64,000 nt of DNA from Cytobacillus solani (GTDB lineage Bacteria; Bacillota; Bacilli; Bacillales; Cytobacillaceae), in assembly GCF_001420595.1 (NCBI RefSeq), contig NZ_LJIX01000006.1, forward strand, positions 4,244,857-4,308,856. The letters are read 5' to 3'. Position numbers and translations under genes: made by a program. The notes under the pieces are model-generated. The model was given only the letters and a program-made list of their open reading frames with translations, was not told the DNA's origin and made no database searches. This document shows positions 28,159-37,092 of the stretch, piece after piece (within the stretch, counting starts at the first letter, position 1; each line of letters starts with the position of its first letter).

Positions 28159-29082
28159 ATGTCTTTTCAAGTAATTGTAGATTTTTCACCTGTTAACGAA
28201 CTTATTACAAGCTTGTATCACTACATCAATTTCAAACAGCATCGCAATTTCTCCCTCAGTAAAGACTGGCATAATTCCGTTAAAACAGAACTTCATCCTC
28301 ATTTCGCAGCTGAGCTGGAAGATGACCGATTAGAAGTATTGCATCGAATCAATTTATTAGTTTGGCAATGCCCTGGGGAGAGAACTCCAAAAGAATTTAT
28401 CAAATGGCTTCAAGACCAGCCACCTGGTGATTTATATGAACGATTGGCTCCCTGGATTAACAATATACCTGGTAATTTAAAAGAACTGCGTGATCGAATG
28501 GTATACCTATTATCAGAGTGGGATGTACAGTACTTTCAGCACATTGATCCTAGAATTATTGAACAATTAAAGGATGATGCAAGACAAAAACGGGACCTGA
28601 TTTCTAAAGTATCATCTATTAATTTAATTGAAGAAGCGACAAATGGAATTAGAATTGAACCAAATGAAATGTTAAAAACCGTTTTTCTCATTCCGCAATA
28701 TCATTGCCGTCCAGCAACGATACTCGATTACTTCGAATCTATATGCACTTGTCTATATCCAGTAAAATCTGCAGCAAATGATGCTAACGAACTGCCTTGG
28801 GAGTTAACATTTGTTACCCATGCTTTAGCTGATGAGAATCGTTTAAAAATACTGCGATTTTTGCATTCCGGAATGCAAAATTTTTCGGCCATTCAAAGTT
28901 ATATTGGACTCGCAAAAAGCACTACCAACCACCATTTGTCCATTTTAAGAAGGGCAGGATTGATCAGGACTCACTATTTTGGAAGTAAGTTTATTCACCA
29001 ATACAGTCTGCGTGAGGAAGGACTGGAGCAAATGCAAAACCTGATCAATGCTTATATTAGGAACAATGACGGTGGAGTATAA
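28159..29082 (+). CDS. ArsR-family winged-helix regulator
   Basis: A 307-residue protein whose last 90 residues are an ArsR-type HTH (ELTFVTHALADENRLKILRFL; GLAKSTTNHHLSILRRAGLI). The N-terminal 200 residues are a helical sensor domain without the metal-binding cysteines of ArsR/SmtB. Start ATG 28159 has AAGGAGGT 8 bases upstream. The next gene (MFS) starts one base after its stop, so this is a regulator-exporter operon. Confidence 0.83.
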   Translation: MSFQVIVDFSPVNELITSLYHYINFKQHRNFSLSKDWHNSVKTELHPHFAAELEDDRLEVLHRINLLVWQCPGERTPKEFIKWLQDQPPGDLYERLAPWINNIPGNLKELRDRMVYLLSEWDVQYFQHIDPRIIEQLKDDARQKRDLISKVSSINLIEEATNGIRIEPNEMLKTVFLIPQYHCRPATILDYFESICTCLYPVKSAANDANELPWELTFVTHALADENRLKILRFLHSGMQNFSAIQSYIGLAKSTTNHHLSILRRAGLIRTHYFGSKFIHQYSLREEGLEQMQNLINAYIRNNDGGV

Positions 29083-29083
29083 C

Positions 29084-30349
29084 ATGAATAAAGCCAATCT
29101 GTTCTTAAAACAATATCATCCAATCGTACATACACTTCTTTTTGGTACGTTTTTAATCGCGCTTGCTCAATCAATGAGTCTGTTATTTTTGCCTATCTAT
29201 TTGGTGAAAGAACTTCATATGGATCCTGTAGTCATAGGACTTACTGTTGGGGCTGGTCCTCTTGCGGCAACGTTTGGAGGATTCATAGCAGGTGTTGTGT
29301 CAGATAGGATAGGGAGAAGGAAGGTATTGCTTGCATCCCTTTTATTATCATCGTTTTCTTTTTTGGGCTTTGTTTTTGCTGAAACACCAATTTTTCTCAT
29401 CATATTAGTGATCTTAATAGGGTTAAGCAACTCATTCTTTACGCCAGTCGCTAAGGCACTAATGGGAGATGTCACCGATGCGGATAAACGAGTTCGCGTC
29501 TTTTCCCTTCGATATGTAGTTAACAACCTCGGTTTTGCAATTGGCCCAATAATCGGAGCTTATCTTGCACTGTCTGCAAATGAAGTTCCCTTTCTTATTG
29601 CAGCATGTCTATATTTAGGATTCACTATTCTTCTTCATATATTATTGAAACGATTTGGTATTAAACAAATAGAGGCTCAAGATACAGAAAAGATAACTTT
29701 AAGGAAATCTTTAAGTGTACTGCGCTCAGACACTATCCTCCTCTACTTTGTTATTGGAGGAATCATTTGCATGGTAGTACATGGACAATGGTCGGTTCCT
29801 GTATCACAATATTTGGAAAATGATTTCACGAATGGTGTTCAATTGTTTGCTATCATCTTGATTGCAAACAGCGTTGGAGTCATTTCCATGCAATATCCAA
29901 TAACAAGATGGGCAGAAAAACGAACACCATTATTTACAATAATAATCGGATGTATTTTTACAGCTTTTGGCATGTTATTGTTTGCTTTTTCCGGGAATGC
30001 GGTTATGTTCGTTATTTCGACGATTATTTTTACTCTAGGGGAAGTACTTGTGATACCGGCAGAGTATACACTTATTGATCAAATTACGCCAAAAGCATTG
30101 CGGGGAACGTATTATGGAGCACAGAGCTTTAACTCTTTAGGAAGTTTTATCGGGCCAATGCTCGGAGGCTTTATGTTAAAGCAATTTAGCGGAACTGCTT
30201 TTTTTCTAACAATGGCTCTCATTTCAATACTGAGCATTCTATTCTTCTGGCGTGGTGTTAATCTTTTTAAAAATAAAAACACAACTTCTAATGTTGATTT
30301 TGAAAAAAGATTGATTAAAAGTAACTCACAAACCAGCATTTTACGATAA
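29084..30349 (+). CDS. MFS drug-efflux-like transporter
   Basis: A 421-residue 12-helix major facilitator. Motif A is seen as GVVSDRIGRRKVLLASLL between TM2 and TM3, and a second copy-like loop RWAEKRTP in the C-half. Start ATG 29084 (MNKANLFLKQYHP) has GGTGGAG 6 bases upstream. Co-transcribed with the ArsR-type regulator; a terminator follows. Substrate unknown. Confidence 0.87.
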   Translation: MNKANLFLKQYHPIVHTLLFGTFLIALAQSMSLLFLPIYLVKELHMDPVVIGLTVGAGPLAATFGGFIAGVVSDRIGRRKVLLASLLLSSFSFLGFVFAETPIFLIILVILIGLSNSFFTPVAKALMGDVTDADKRVRVFSLRYVVNNLGFAIGPIIGAYLALSANEVPFLIAACLYLGFTILLHILLKRFGIKQIEAQDTEKITLRKSLSVLRSDTILLYFVIGGIICMVVHGQWSVPVSQYLENDFTNGVQLFAIILIANSVGVISMQYPITRWAEKRTPLFTIIIGCIFTAFGMLLFAFSGNAVMFVISTIIFTLGEVLVIPAEYTLIDQITPKALRGTYYGAQSFNSLGSFIGPMLGGFMLKQFSGTAFFLTMALISILSILFFWRGVNLFKNKNTTSNVDFEKRLIKSNSQTSILR

Positions 30350-30351
30350 AT

Positions 30352-30399
30352 AAAAAGAATCCATTTTGAAAAAAGATTGATCAGAATGGATTCTTTTTC
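30352..30399 (+). terminator. Terminator of the ArsR-MFS operon
   Basis: AAAAAGAATCCATT pairs with AATGGATTCTTTTT (14 bp), followed by the T-run on either strand. Confidence 0.8.
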
Positions 30400-30748
30400 A
30401 GCAGATTTAAGATTGGTTTGTATAAAAAAAGAATGATCATTTTCTACCTCTTCAAGCATATTTGTTACGGTTAAATTCTCACCAAAGTTTGATGGGGAAA
30501 TGGTTTCTTAAATTCTTTTTCCCAGAGTGAATAATGCTCATAGGGATATACACATACGGCACGGTCGGGACCCCCATGATATCGTAAATCCGCAACTCCA
30601 TCTCCAAGGAATCCTTCTTTTTTTAGAGAGCTTCTTCAGTTGTATGTTTACAAATTCCTGTATTTATTTCTTTATCGCTCCCGTACTTCATTATTTTGGG
30701 TAAACCAATAGAAAATTTCTCCAACCTTATAGCTTTACTACTATCCAC
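30400..30748 (-). pseudogene. MOSC-domain protein pseudogene (YflK/YiiM-like)
   Basis: From GTG 30748 (AAGGAG upstream) the minus strand reads SIGLPKIMKYGSDKEINTG, then ICKHTTEEAL and a stop; reading resumes KKEGFLGDGVADLRYHGGPD and RAVCVYPYEHYSLWEKEF, then shifts frame again to FGENLTVTNMLEEVEN. GDGVADLRYHGG and FGENLT are MOSC hallmarks. At least one stop and one frameshift break it, and the C-terminal third is gone into the terminator region. Confidence 0.7.
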
Positions 30749-30996
30749 TTATACGCACATCTCCTTGTTACTAATTTATCTATTATTAATATTATCACTT
30801 GTTGCAGACTTCTTTTACTAACCTACCAGATTAATTTCAGTACAAACATTCACATTTTCTAGATGTTAATCCAGAAAATGACCCGATTGCGGAATATATT
30901 ATTTAGGTTTTTTGGCTCCAATTTTCTTTCTTTTAATCTTTTTTTGGAAAAATGCTTATTAAAGATATAGCTCCATTTATTCGAACTTTCTTCCAT

Positions 30997-31578
30997 TTAT
31001 TTTATTAACGATAATATTAAAGTTACAGATTTATCTACGAATGATCGCTCCGGATGAGATTTCAATAAAACAGTAACTCCAATTAATGCAACAACTAATG
31101 TCTGAGCTAAGGCTTTAACATCTAGGTTGCTTTCTAACTCACCTGATTTAATACCTTTTAGAAGGGTTTCTTGAAATATGACTGAAAGATACATTTCATG
31201 CTCCCTCGTAAGTATTTCAAATTTTTCATCGTGTGGGGCAAGCTCTACAATTGTATTAATACAAAAGCAGCCTTTACTTACTTTGTTCTTGTACTCTTCT
31301 TCTATCATTTCTTCAAATAGATTACGAAATGCTTCCTTCACAGATGTAGTGTTTTGTAGTTTTTTTCTAATGAGGGAGGCATGCAAGTTTGTATATTTAC
31401 GCAAAGCAGCTTCAAACAGTTTCTCTTTGTCTCCAAAAGTTGCGTATAAACTGGGTCGTTGTATACCCATAGTGGCTGTTAAATCACTAATCGATGTGGC
31501 AGCGTATCCCTTCTCCCAAAAAAGTTCCATAGCATCGTCCAATGCTTTTTCTTTATCAAATTCACGTTGTCGAACCAT
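30997..31578 (-). CDS. TetR-family repressor
   Basis: A 193-residue TetR protein with N-terminal HTH (DDAMELFWEKGYAATSISDLTATMGIQRPSLYATFGDKEKLFEAAL) and a helical ligand domain of the YcdC/AcrR_C-like kind (KGCFCINTIVELAPHDE). Start ATG 31578 follows GGAGG. It sits 48 bases downstream of the SnoaL-like gene on the same strand; palindromes upstream of that gene and of the divergent MFS gene are probable operators. Confidence 0.87.
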   Translation of the reverse strand: MVRQREFDKEKALDDAMELFWEKGYAATSISDLTATMGIQRPSLYATFGDKEKLFEAALRKYTNLHASLIRKKLQNTTSVKEAFRNLFEEMIEEEYKNKVSKGCFCINTIVELAPHDEKFEILTREHEMYLSVIFQETLLKGIKSGELESNLDVKALAQTLVVALIGVTVLLKSHPERSFVDKSVTLILSLIK

Positions 31579-31626
31579 GATAAATCCTCCTTCGCAAAAA
31601 ACTAAATTTCTTTACTGATAGCAATC

Positions 31627-32160
31627 TTATTTTTGATTTCGTTTTATCTGCTCAATGACTCCAAGTCTGTCCACTTGAATCCAATACTCCACTATTTTTT
31701 GTTTTTCTAGTTGGTATACGGCACTACCTATTTCAATAACTTCTTTATTTGTAGGAGGGTAGCCCTCATATTCTGCAATATGCATTCCAATCTGTTTCCA
31801 TCTAACATAAACCTTCTGATTTTGAGAAAGAAGTTCTTGAATTTCAATTTTAAAGTTTCCCCATATATCCAACATTTCTTTTATATGTTCTGCATAATTC
31901 TTGGGTGATCTTATTATCGTCACCATACTTTCTGAATTCATTTGATGAGCCTTTACCTCTTTTGCCATGAAGGTTTCGGCTTGTTCAGGTTTGTTACCCG
32001 ATCTTACAACTTCAAAAAAACTTTTTATAATCTGTTCGTTAGTCTGTATTGATGAAGGCGTTCTTTTTAAAGATGCTTCATCTCTCAATTCATTTATATC
32101 TATTGTTTGATTCAGTTCATCAATCGCTACGTCCTTATCAAATTTTCCATTTCCAATCAT
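31627..32160 (-). CDS. SnoaL-like ester cyclase family protein
   Basis: A 177-residue protein whose C-terminal 130 residues fit the NTF2/SnoaL fold (EQIIKSFFEVVRSGNKPEQAETFM; VRWKQIGMHIAEYEGYPPTNKEV; VEYWIQVDRLGVIEQI). Activity unknown: many members detoxify or cyclise small molecules. Start ATG 32160 has AGGAGG. First gene of a two-gene transcript with TetR, under a perfect palindrome at 32179-32194. Confidence 0.75.
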   Translation of the reverse strand: MIGNGKFDKDVAIDELNQTIDINELRDEASLKRTPSSIQTNEQIIKSFFEVVRSGNKPEQAETFMAKEVKAHQMNSESMVTIIRSPKNYAEHIKEMLDIWGNFKIEIQELLSQNQKVYVRWKQIGMHIAEYEGYPPTNKEVIEIGSAVYQLEKQKIVEYWIQVDRLGVIEQIKRNQK

Positions 32161-32178
32161 ATCAGAACCTCCTCATAT

Positions 32179-32194
32179 TATACCAATTGGTATA
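32179..32194. promoter_or_regulatory. Palindromic operator, left (TATACCAATTGGTATA)
   Basis: A perfect 16-base palindrome 18 bases upstream of the SnoaL-like start. The same ATACC...GGTAT half-sites recur at 32387-32400 before the divergent MFS gene. Likely bound by the TetR protein of this locus (inference). Confidence 0.65.
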
Positions 32195-32386
32195 TTTTGA
32201 TTTTATTCATTTATATTCTTTTTGTCAATATTGAGTGTTTTTTTCATTTAACTCTAATTAAAATAATTAAGGTTATGCATATAACCTCATATGTCAATTT
32301 CCAAACTCTTTGATGAACAATAAATAATGTTCAAAACTAACTTGACACCTAAATAAGTTAAGATTATGCTTAAAAAGCATCATTTA

Positions 32387-32400
32387 ATACCATTCGGTAT
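32387..32400. promoter_or_regulatory. Palindromic operator, right (ATACCATTCGGTAT)
   Basis: Same half-sites as the left operator with two changes in the centre, 43 bases before the MFS start and next to a TATACTT-like -10. Confidence 0.6.
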
Positions 32401-32442
32401 ATTATACTTATCGGTAAAATTAATGAAAGGAGATATACTAAA

Positions 32443-33699
32443 TTGGATAGTAACGATAAAAATATAAAATTTACTGAAGAGTTTGCTACAAAAACGGATG
32501 AGTTACAAATAGCATCCAATTCAACATTGTCTAGATATACAGAACTATTAATAGCGATAGCTTGTGGTATGGCTGTTGCTAACATCTATTTCGCCCATCC
32601 ATTACTCGACTCAATAGCTACTGAATTCATTATTACCCCATCGACCATTGGAATCGTAATTACAATTACTCAGATTTGTTATGCATTAGGACTGCTGTTA
32701 TTGGTCCCTCTGGGTGATTTATTAAACCAACGACATGTGATTATGGGTCAAATGTTAATGTTAGCTGTTGCGTTAGTTGTTGTTGGTATAGCTCCTACCA
32801 GTATAGTGTTTTTCATTGGTATTGCAGTGGTAGGTTTGCTTGCCACTATTACACAAACTCTAGTCGCATATGCATCAACGTTGGCTGTTCCTGCTGAGCG
32901 TGGACGAGTAGTTGGTTTCGTTACAAGTGGAGTTGTCATTGGCATCTTACTGGCAAGGACGTTTGCTGGCATAATGGCTGATCTTGGAGGTTGGCGTTCT
33001 GTCTACCTTTCTTCAGCTGTATTAATTCTGATTTTGATTGGCTTATTACACAAAGAACTTCCGGGTACGGTTTACAAGCGTCCATCTCTAACCTACCCAA
33101 AGTTGTTACATTCCGTTCTAATGTTATTTGTTCAAGAAAGGATTCTTCTTATTCGTGGGATATTGGCACTTTTGATTTTTACTGTTTTTAGTACTTTTTG
33201 GACTTCATTGGTGTTACCGTTAAGTTCTCCACCTTACTCATTTTCACATACTGCTATTGGAGCATTTGGTCTGGCTGGAGTTTCTGGAGCATTAGCTGCA
33301 GCACGGGCTGGGCGACTGGCTGATCGAGGATTAGGAGAACTTACAACGTTTGTAGCATTAGTGTTACTAATAGCATCATGGTTCTTTATTTACTTTATTA
33401 ACTATTCAATTCTCGTATTAATTATTGGCATTATCCTTCTTGACCTTGCTGTACAAGCAGTTCATGTCACCAATCAGAGTATGATTTTTACAGTCCGTTC
33501 TGAAGCAAGAAGTCGGCTTACTGCTGCATACATGGTTTTTTATTCTGTTGGCAGTGCCACGGGTTCCATAATTTCAACCAACATATACGCAAATTATGGC
33601 TGGAAAGGTGTATGTGTATTCGGTATCTCTGTCAGTGCTTTGGCTCTTATATTTTGGATGGCTACCTACCGTCTTTCTAAGAAGGATATGCAGAAGTAA
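32443..33699 (+). CDS. MFS transporter, TetR-controlled
   Basis: A 418-residue 12-helix MFS protein (YdhP/AraJ-like). Motif A is modified (GLLLLVPLGDLLNQRHVIMGQML), and GVVIGILLARTFAGIMADLGGWRSVYL is typical of the family's TM5 motif C region. It begins at TTG 32443 with GGAG upstream; no ATG fits. Divergent from SnoaL-TetR with a shared type of palindrome, so probably induced by the compound TetR senses. Confidence 0.85.
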   Translation: MDSNDKNIKFTEEFATKTDELQIASNSTLSRYTELLIAIACGMAVANIYFAHPLLDSIATEFIITPSTIGIVITITQICYALGLLLLVPLGDLLNQRHVIMGQMLMLAVALVVVGIAPTSIVFFIGIAVVGLLATITQTLVAYASTLAVPAERGRVVGFVTSGVVIGILLARTFAGIMADLGGWRSVYLSSAVLILILIGLLHKELPGTVYKRPSLTYPKLLHSVLMLFVQERILLIRGILALLIFTVFSTFWTSLVLPLSSPPYSFSHTAIGAFGLAGVSGALAAARAGRLADRGLGELTTFVALVLLIASWFFIYFINYSILVLIIGIILLDLAVQAVHVTNQSMIFTVRSEARSRLTAAYMVFYSVGSATGSIISTNIYANYGWKGVCVFGISVSALALIFWMATYRLSKKDMQK

Positions 33700-33734
33700 T
33701 TTCAAAGTAGATGATATTTTTAAAAAATTAAGCA

Positions 33735-33766
33735 AAAAGGGGTAGAAATTAATTCTATCTCCTTTT
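33735..33766 (+). terminator. Terminator of the MFS gene
   Basis: AAAAGGGGTAGAA pairs with TTCTATCTCCTTTT. A-rich before, T-rich after. Confidence 0.65.
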
Positions 33767-34110
33767 CACTTAATTTCAGAGACTTCACGTTTATTTCTCC
33801 TTTTTTCTAACCTTTTTATATTTAAGAGAAGATTATCAATTTCCATATTAAATGGCCCGTTCGTTGAATAAGAGCCACTTCAAAAGCTATGTATAGATGT
33901 AAGTGTTTATACAGTTTGTTGTTTTTGAAAAATAATTCAAGAATATTAATAAATATACTGCCAAAACATACATTAGTTAAATGCCAGAAACAAAATAAAA
34001 GAACTGCAGATTTATAATCTACAGTTCTTCTCTTTTGAGGCACAATTTTGCCAAAAGTACATTGAAGCATATCGTTGCCAAAACGGCAAAATTATGGTTT
34101 AAGTCACACA
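33767..34110. other. Intergenic with hairpins
   Basis: No gene supported. It contains a dispersed GGCCCGTTCGTTGAATAAG motif at 33854-33872, an AAGAACTG/CAGTTCTT hairpin at 33998-34030, and a TTGCC/GGCAA hairpin near 34075. Confidence 0.5.
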
Positions 34111-34545
34111 ACAAAATGTGAAATGAACCATTTTATTGCCTAGTTTTGAATCATTCAATTGCCAAGCTATGGGGCTCTAAGGATTTATAACACCGATGTT
34201 CGACTAACTTTTCTTTCAAAAAAGAAAAAATACCATCTTCAATAATAGTTTTTGTATTCTTGGCAAATGTAATCTTCATAAATTTATTTTAGGCAAAGTT
34301 ATATTCACTTAAGAATAACCACAAAAAAACCATATTAGAATGTTTTAATCTTGAGAAATTGTAATAAAAAATGACTTATTAAGAATTCACTAAATTAAAA
34401 ATGTATTTGGCAATTAAAAAATGTTGTTTACGGCAGTATGTTTTTTGAATAGAAATCAAGGCTTTATATACAAGTTATGTATAAAAACCTTTATATAAAG
34501 CTTTATTTAAAATAAATTCTTATTTAATCAAAGAGCCCGATTGTG
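34111..34545 (+). repeat. Long non-coding dispersed repeat, copy B
   Basis: Second copy of the 21421-21840 element, same orientation, about 90 percent alike by eye. It differs by small indels, including an extra GTATTTGGCAATTAAAAAAT unit near 34400. The TTGCCAAG...CTTGGCAA closing pair and the distal TTTATATA/TATATAAA hairpin are kept. Confidence 0.8.
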
Positions 34546-34808
34546 GAAGAGCAGTAGTTGCAACGATGGCTCGCACTTATTGAACTCTAGCACCCGATTG
34601 TTTAAGTGTAATGTTTCACAAACTTGCTTTTCAAAGGTATTTTATTATAAGAATACTACCTAGATTTTGGCATATGAAAAGGCTATCCTTTATTAAGGAA
34701 AGCCTACAATTACAATAGTTTATAGCAGTTTTTTTCTTTCATAGTTAGAGTTTGATCAGGAAAGGAGTTTATTTGGTTGTCTTATTTTCTGCCAATGAAA
34801 CGCACATT

Positions 34809-35771
34809 TTAATACTTAGATAAAATATAAGTCAATACATCACCGTCTATATTACCCCCAGATAAAACAAGAGCAATGTTTTTCCCTCCAATTCGCTCTC
34901 TGTAATCCATAACAGCAGCTACTGTAGTGCAACTCCCTGCTTCCACAATATACTTTTCTTTTTTTGCCATGAAACTAACTGCTTTAGCAATAGACTCTTC
35001 TGATACAGCTATAAAGTCATCAACGTAAATTTTGGCCATATAATAGCTCAGCTTACCAACCCCTCCAACAAGAGCATCACATAATGATTCCTCGCTTGGA
35101 TATTCTTCATAAAAAATATTGTCTTCATAAGATTTTATCATGGCAGGACATGCTTCTGTTTGGACTCCAATGATACGAATTCCTGGTTTTATAGTTTTAG
35201 CTGCAACAGCTATTCCTGTAATCAGCCCCCCTCCTCCTATCGGTACTACGATAGTATCAATGTCATTATTCTGCTCTAGAATTTCAATCCCAACTGTACC
35301 CTGACCGCCATAAATTTCTGGATCACTATAGTAAGCGTCAATATAAGTTAATTGATGTTTTTTAATAAATTCCATTCCTAATGAATGAGCTTCATCATAA
35401 TTATTGCCTAAAAGCATAACCTCAGCCCCAAAATATTGGATTTTGTCTATTTTACTCTGGGGTGTAGTTTTAGGAACAATGATCTTTACATTACTTATTC
35501 CAAGGATTGAAGCTGCATAACTTACGGAACTTCCATGGTTTCCTGAAGAAATTGCTGCAACTCCATGGCTCATTTCCTCTTTAGTTAAGGTCATCATTTT
35601 ATTTAAAGCTCCCCGGATTTTAAAGCTTTTTACTTTTTGAAAAGATTCAAGTTTAAAAAAATATTTTTTACTTTCATCTCCCAAGTAAAAAGATTCCTCA
35701 AGTGGTGTATTTGGCACATACTTTTTGATACGTTCATAAGCATTTTTAACATGATTATAATTAAAACTCAT
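34809..35771 (-). CDS. Threonine/serine dehydratase-like PLP enzyme
   Basis: A 320-residue fold-II PLP enzyme: the PLP lysine K51 in SFKIRGA, SSGNHGSSVSYAA, the phosphate loop GGGGLITG, and a C-terminal LSGGNID. Length matches catabolic threonine or 3-hydroxyaspartate dehydratases without an ACT domain. RBS GGAGAT upstream of ATG 35771. It follows an ornithine-cyclodeaminase-like gene by 15 bases. The pairing resembles EutB/EutC or BhcB/BhcD, where the dehydratase is followed by an imine reductase; that analogy is inference. Confidence 0.87.
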   Translation of the reverse strand: MSFNYNHVKNAYERIKKYVPNTPLEESFYLGDESKKYFFKLESFQKVKSFKIRGALNKMMTLTKEEMSHGVAAISSGNHGSSVSYAASILGISNVKIIVPKTTPQSKIDKIQYFGAEVMLLGNNYDEAHSLGMEFIKKHQLTYIDAYYSDPEIYGGQGTVGIEILEQNNDIDTIVVPIGGGGLITGIAVAAKTIKPGIRIIGVQTEACPAMIKSYEDNIFYEEYPSEESLCDALVGGVGKLSYYMAKIYVDDFIAVSEESIAKAVSFMAKKEKYIVEAGSCTTVAAVMDYRERIGGKNIALVLSGGNIDGDVLTYILSKY

Positions 35772-35786
35772 TATTTATATCTCCTT

Positions 35787-36800
35787 CTAAATTTCTGATT
35801 TTATTCCAAGACCTTTTTCTTCTGCAACTTGCAGTGCAAATTTTGCTGTATAAATATCTAAAAGTGCCATTCCTGTTGCATCAAATACCGTTATTTGTTC
35901 ATCGTTAGACCTTCCATTAATCTTTCCTAGGATTAAGTCACCTATCTCCCCAGCAATATTACTCTCTGTGATTATGCCTTGTTTAAGGGGTAATTCAATT
36001 TCACCAACCTGAACACAATGCTCCTTATCATCTACAAATATACTTGCTTTTGACATGATTTCTGATTCTATCTCCTGTTTTCCAGCCATATCCGCTCCTA
36101 TGCATGAAATATGTGTTCCTTTTTGTACCCATTGATGTTTTATTAACGGTTCTTTTGAAGACGTCACAGTTATGATGATGTCACTGTTTTTAACTGCACT
36201 TTCCAAACATTCAACCTCTTCAAATATTATCGTTTCTGTATCTATTCCGAATTCTTGTTGTAGCCTTTGAGAAATCCCGCTGACAAAACTTTTTAGTTTT
36301 ATTTTATTTCTTGCTGCTATCCTTACTGTTTTTATATTTGGCAATGCTGTTAATGTAGCTGCAATCTGAAAAATTGCCTGGTTTCCTGCTCCTAGGACAA
36401 GTAAATTCTTAGAATTTTCTTTGGCTAAGTATTTAGCACCAATAGCACCAGAAGCTCCTGTGCGTATCCCAGTAATGAACGAAGCATCTGTTATTCCTAT
36501 AGGTTTACCTGTTTCGGCATCAAACAAGTTAATAACTCCGATTAAAGTAGGAATGCCCTTTTCTTCATTATCACCAAACCATGTTACTGTCTTATGTCCA
36601 AATAGCTTTTCGCTCTTTAAATAACCTGATTTAATGTCCATGTCTGCCTTACCTGGTTCAAAATCATAAAAAATGGTTGGCCAGGTTTCTGCTTTACTAT
36701 CACTTTTTGATTTGTAAACTGTTTCAACTAAATCAATCACCTGCTTGACATTTAATACCTGTTTAACATCCTCATTACTTAAGACTCTGATTTTAAACAT
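35787..36800 (-). CDS. Ornithine cyclodeaminase/mu-crystallin family protein
   Basis: A 337-residue NAD(P)-dependent enzyme of the OCD family. Seen: DMDIKSGYL, GVINLFDAETGKPIGITDASFITGIRTGA, the Rossmann loop LVLGAGNQA, and CIGADMAGKQEIESE. Members include alanine dehydrogenase, EutC and iminosuccinate reductase. First gene of a two-gene operon with the dehydratase, behind a long structured leader. The product may reduce an imine or deaminate an amino acid linked to its partner. Start ATG 36800 has AGGAGG upstream. Confidence 0.85.
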   Translation of the reverse strand: MFKIRVLSNEDVKQVLNVKQVIDLVETVYKSKSDSKAETWPTIFYDFEPGKADMDIKSGYLKSEKLFGHKTVTWFGDNEEKGIPTLIGVINLFDAETGKPIGITDASFITGIRTGASGAIGAKYLAKENSKNLLVLGAGNQAIFQIAATLTALPNIKTVRIAARNKIKLKSFVSGISQRLQQEFGIDTETIIFEEVECLESAVKNSDIIITVTSSKEPLIKHQWVQKGTHISCIGADMAGKQEIESEIMSKASIFVDDKEHCVQVGEIELPLKQGIITESNIAGEIGDLILGKINGRSNDEQITVFDATGMALLDIYTAKFALQVAEEKGLGIKSEI

Positions 36801-36843
36801 TGATTTTAACCTCCTTTTGCTTTTCTAAATAACAATGATGACT

Positions 36844-36960
36844 TTAAAAAAACAAAAAGCATTGAATCTCACCCCTCCTAAAAATAGGCCCTAATGGGAA
36901 TGAGATTCAATGCTTTTTAATAGTTTTTACCCGGGGATAAAAACAGCACCGTGTTATTTT
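36844..36960 (-). promoter_or_regulatory. Structured leader with terminator (candidate attenuator)
   Basis: On the minus strand a GTTTTTA...TAAAAAC hairpin (36944-36923) is followed by a perfect 13-bp GCATTGAATCTCA/TGAGATTCAATGC stem (36913-36901 with 36871-36859), then TTTTTGTTTTTTT. The 29-base loop itself holds CCCATTAGGG and CCTATTTTTAGG mini-stems. A TTGAAA-18-TATATT promoter lies just upstream (about 36997-36968). It is 43 bases before the OCD gene. This could be a simple terminator, but its place after a promoter suggests attenuation. Confidence 0.5.
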
Positions 36961-37092
36961 ATTAGCATTAATATATCATGAATATTATTAAAGTTTCAAT
37001 AGAGAATCGTAAAACTACCCATCGTAAATGTTTTTCTTGTTCAATTAAACTGCTCCTTTAGCACAATAAAAAGTGCTGTATCAGATCAGCAA

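Noticed and set aside
33822-34070. 82-codon minus-strand ORF near repeat copy B
   Set aside because: No RBS, crosses a terminator-like hairpin and a dispersed repeat; no family pattern.
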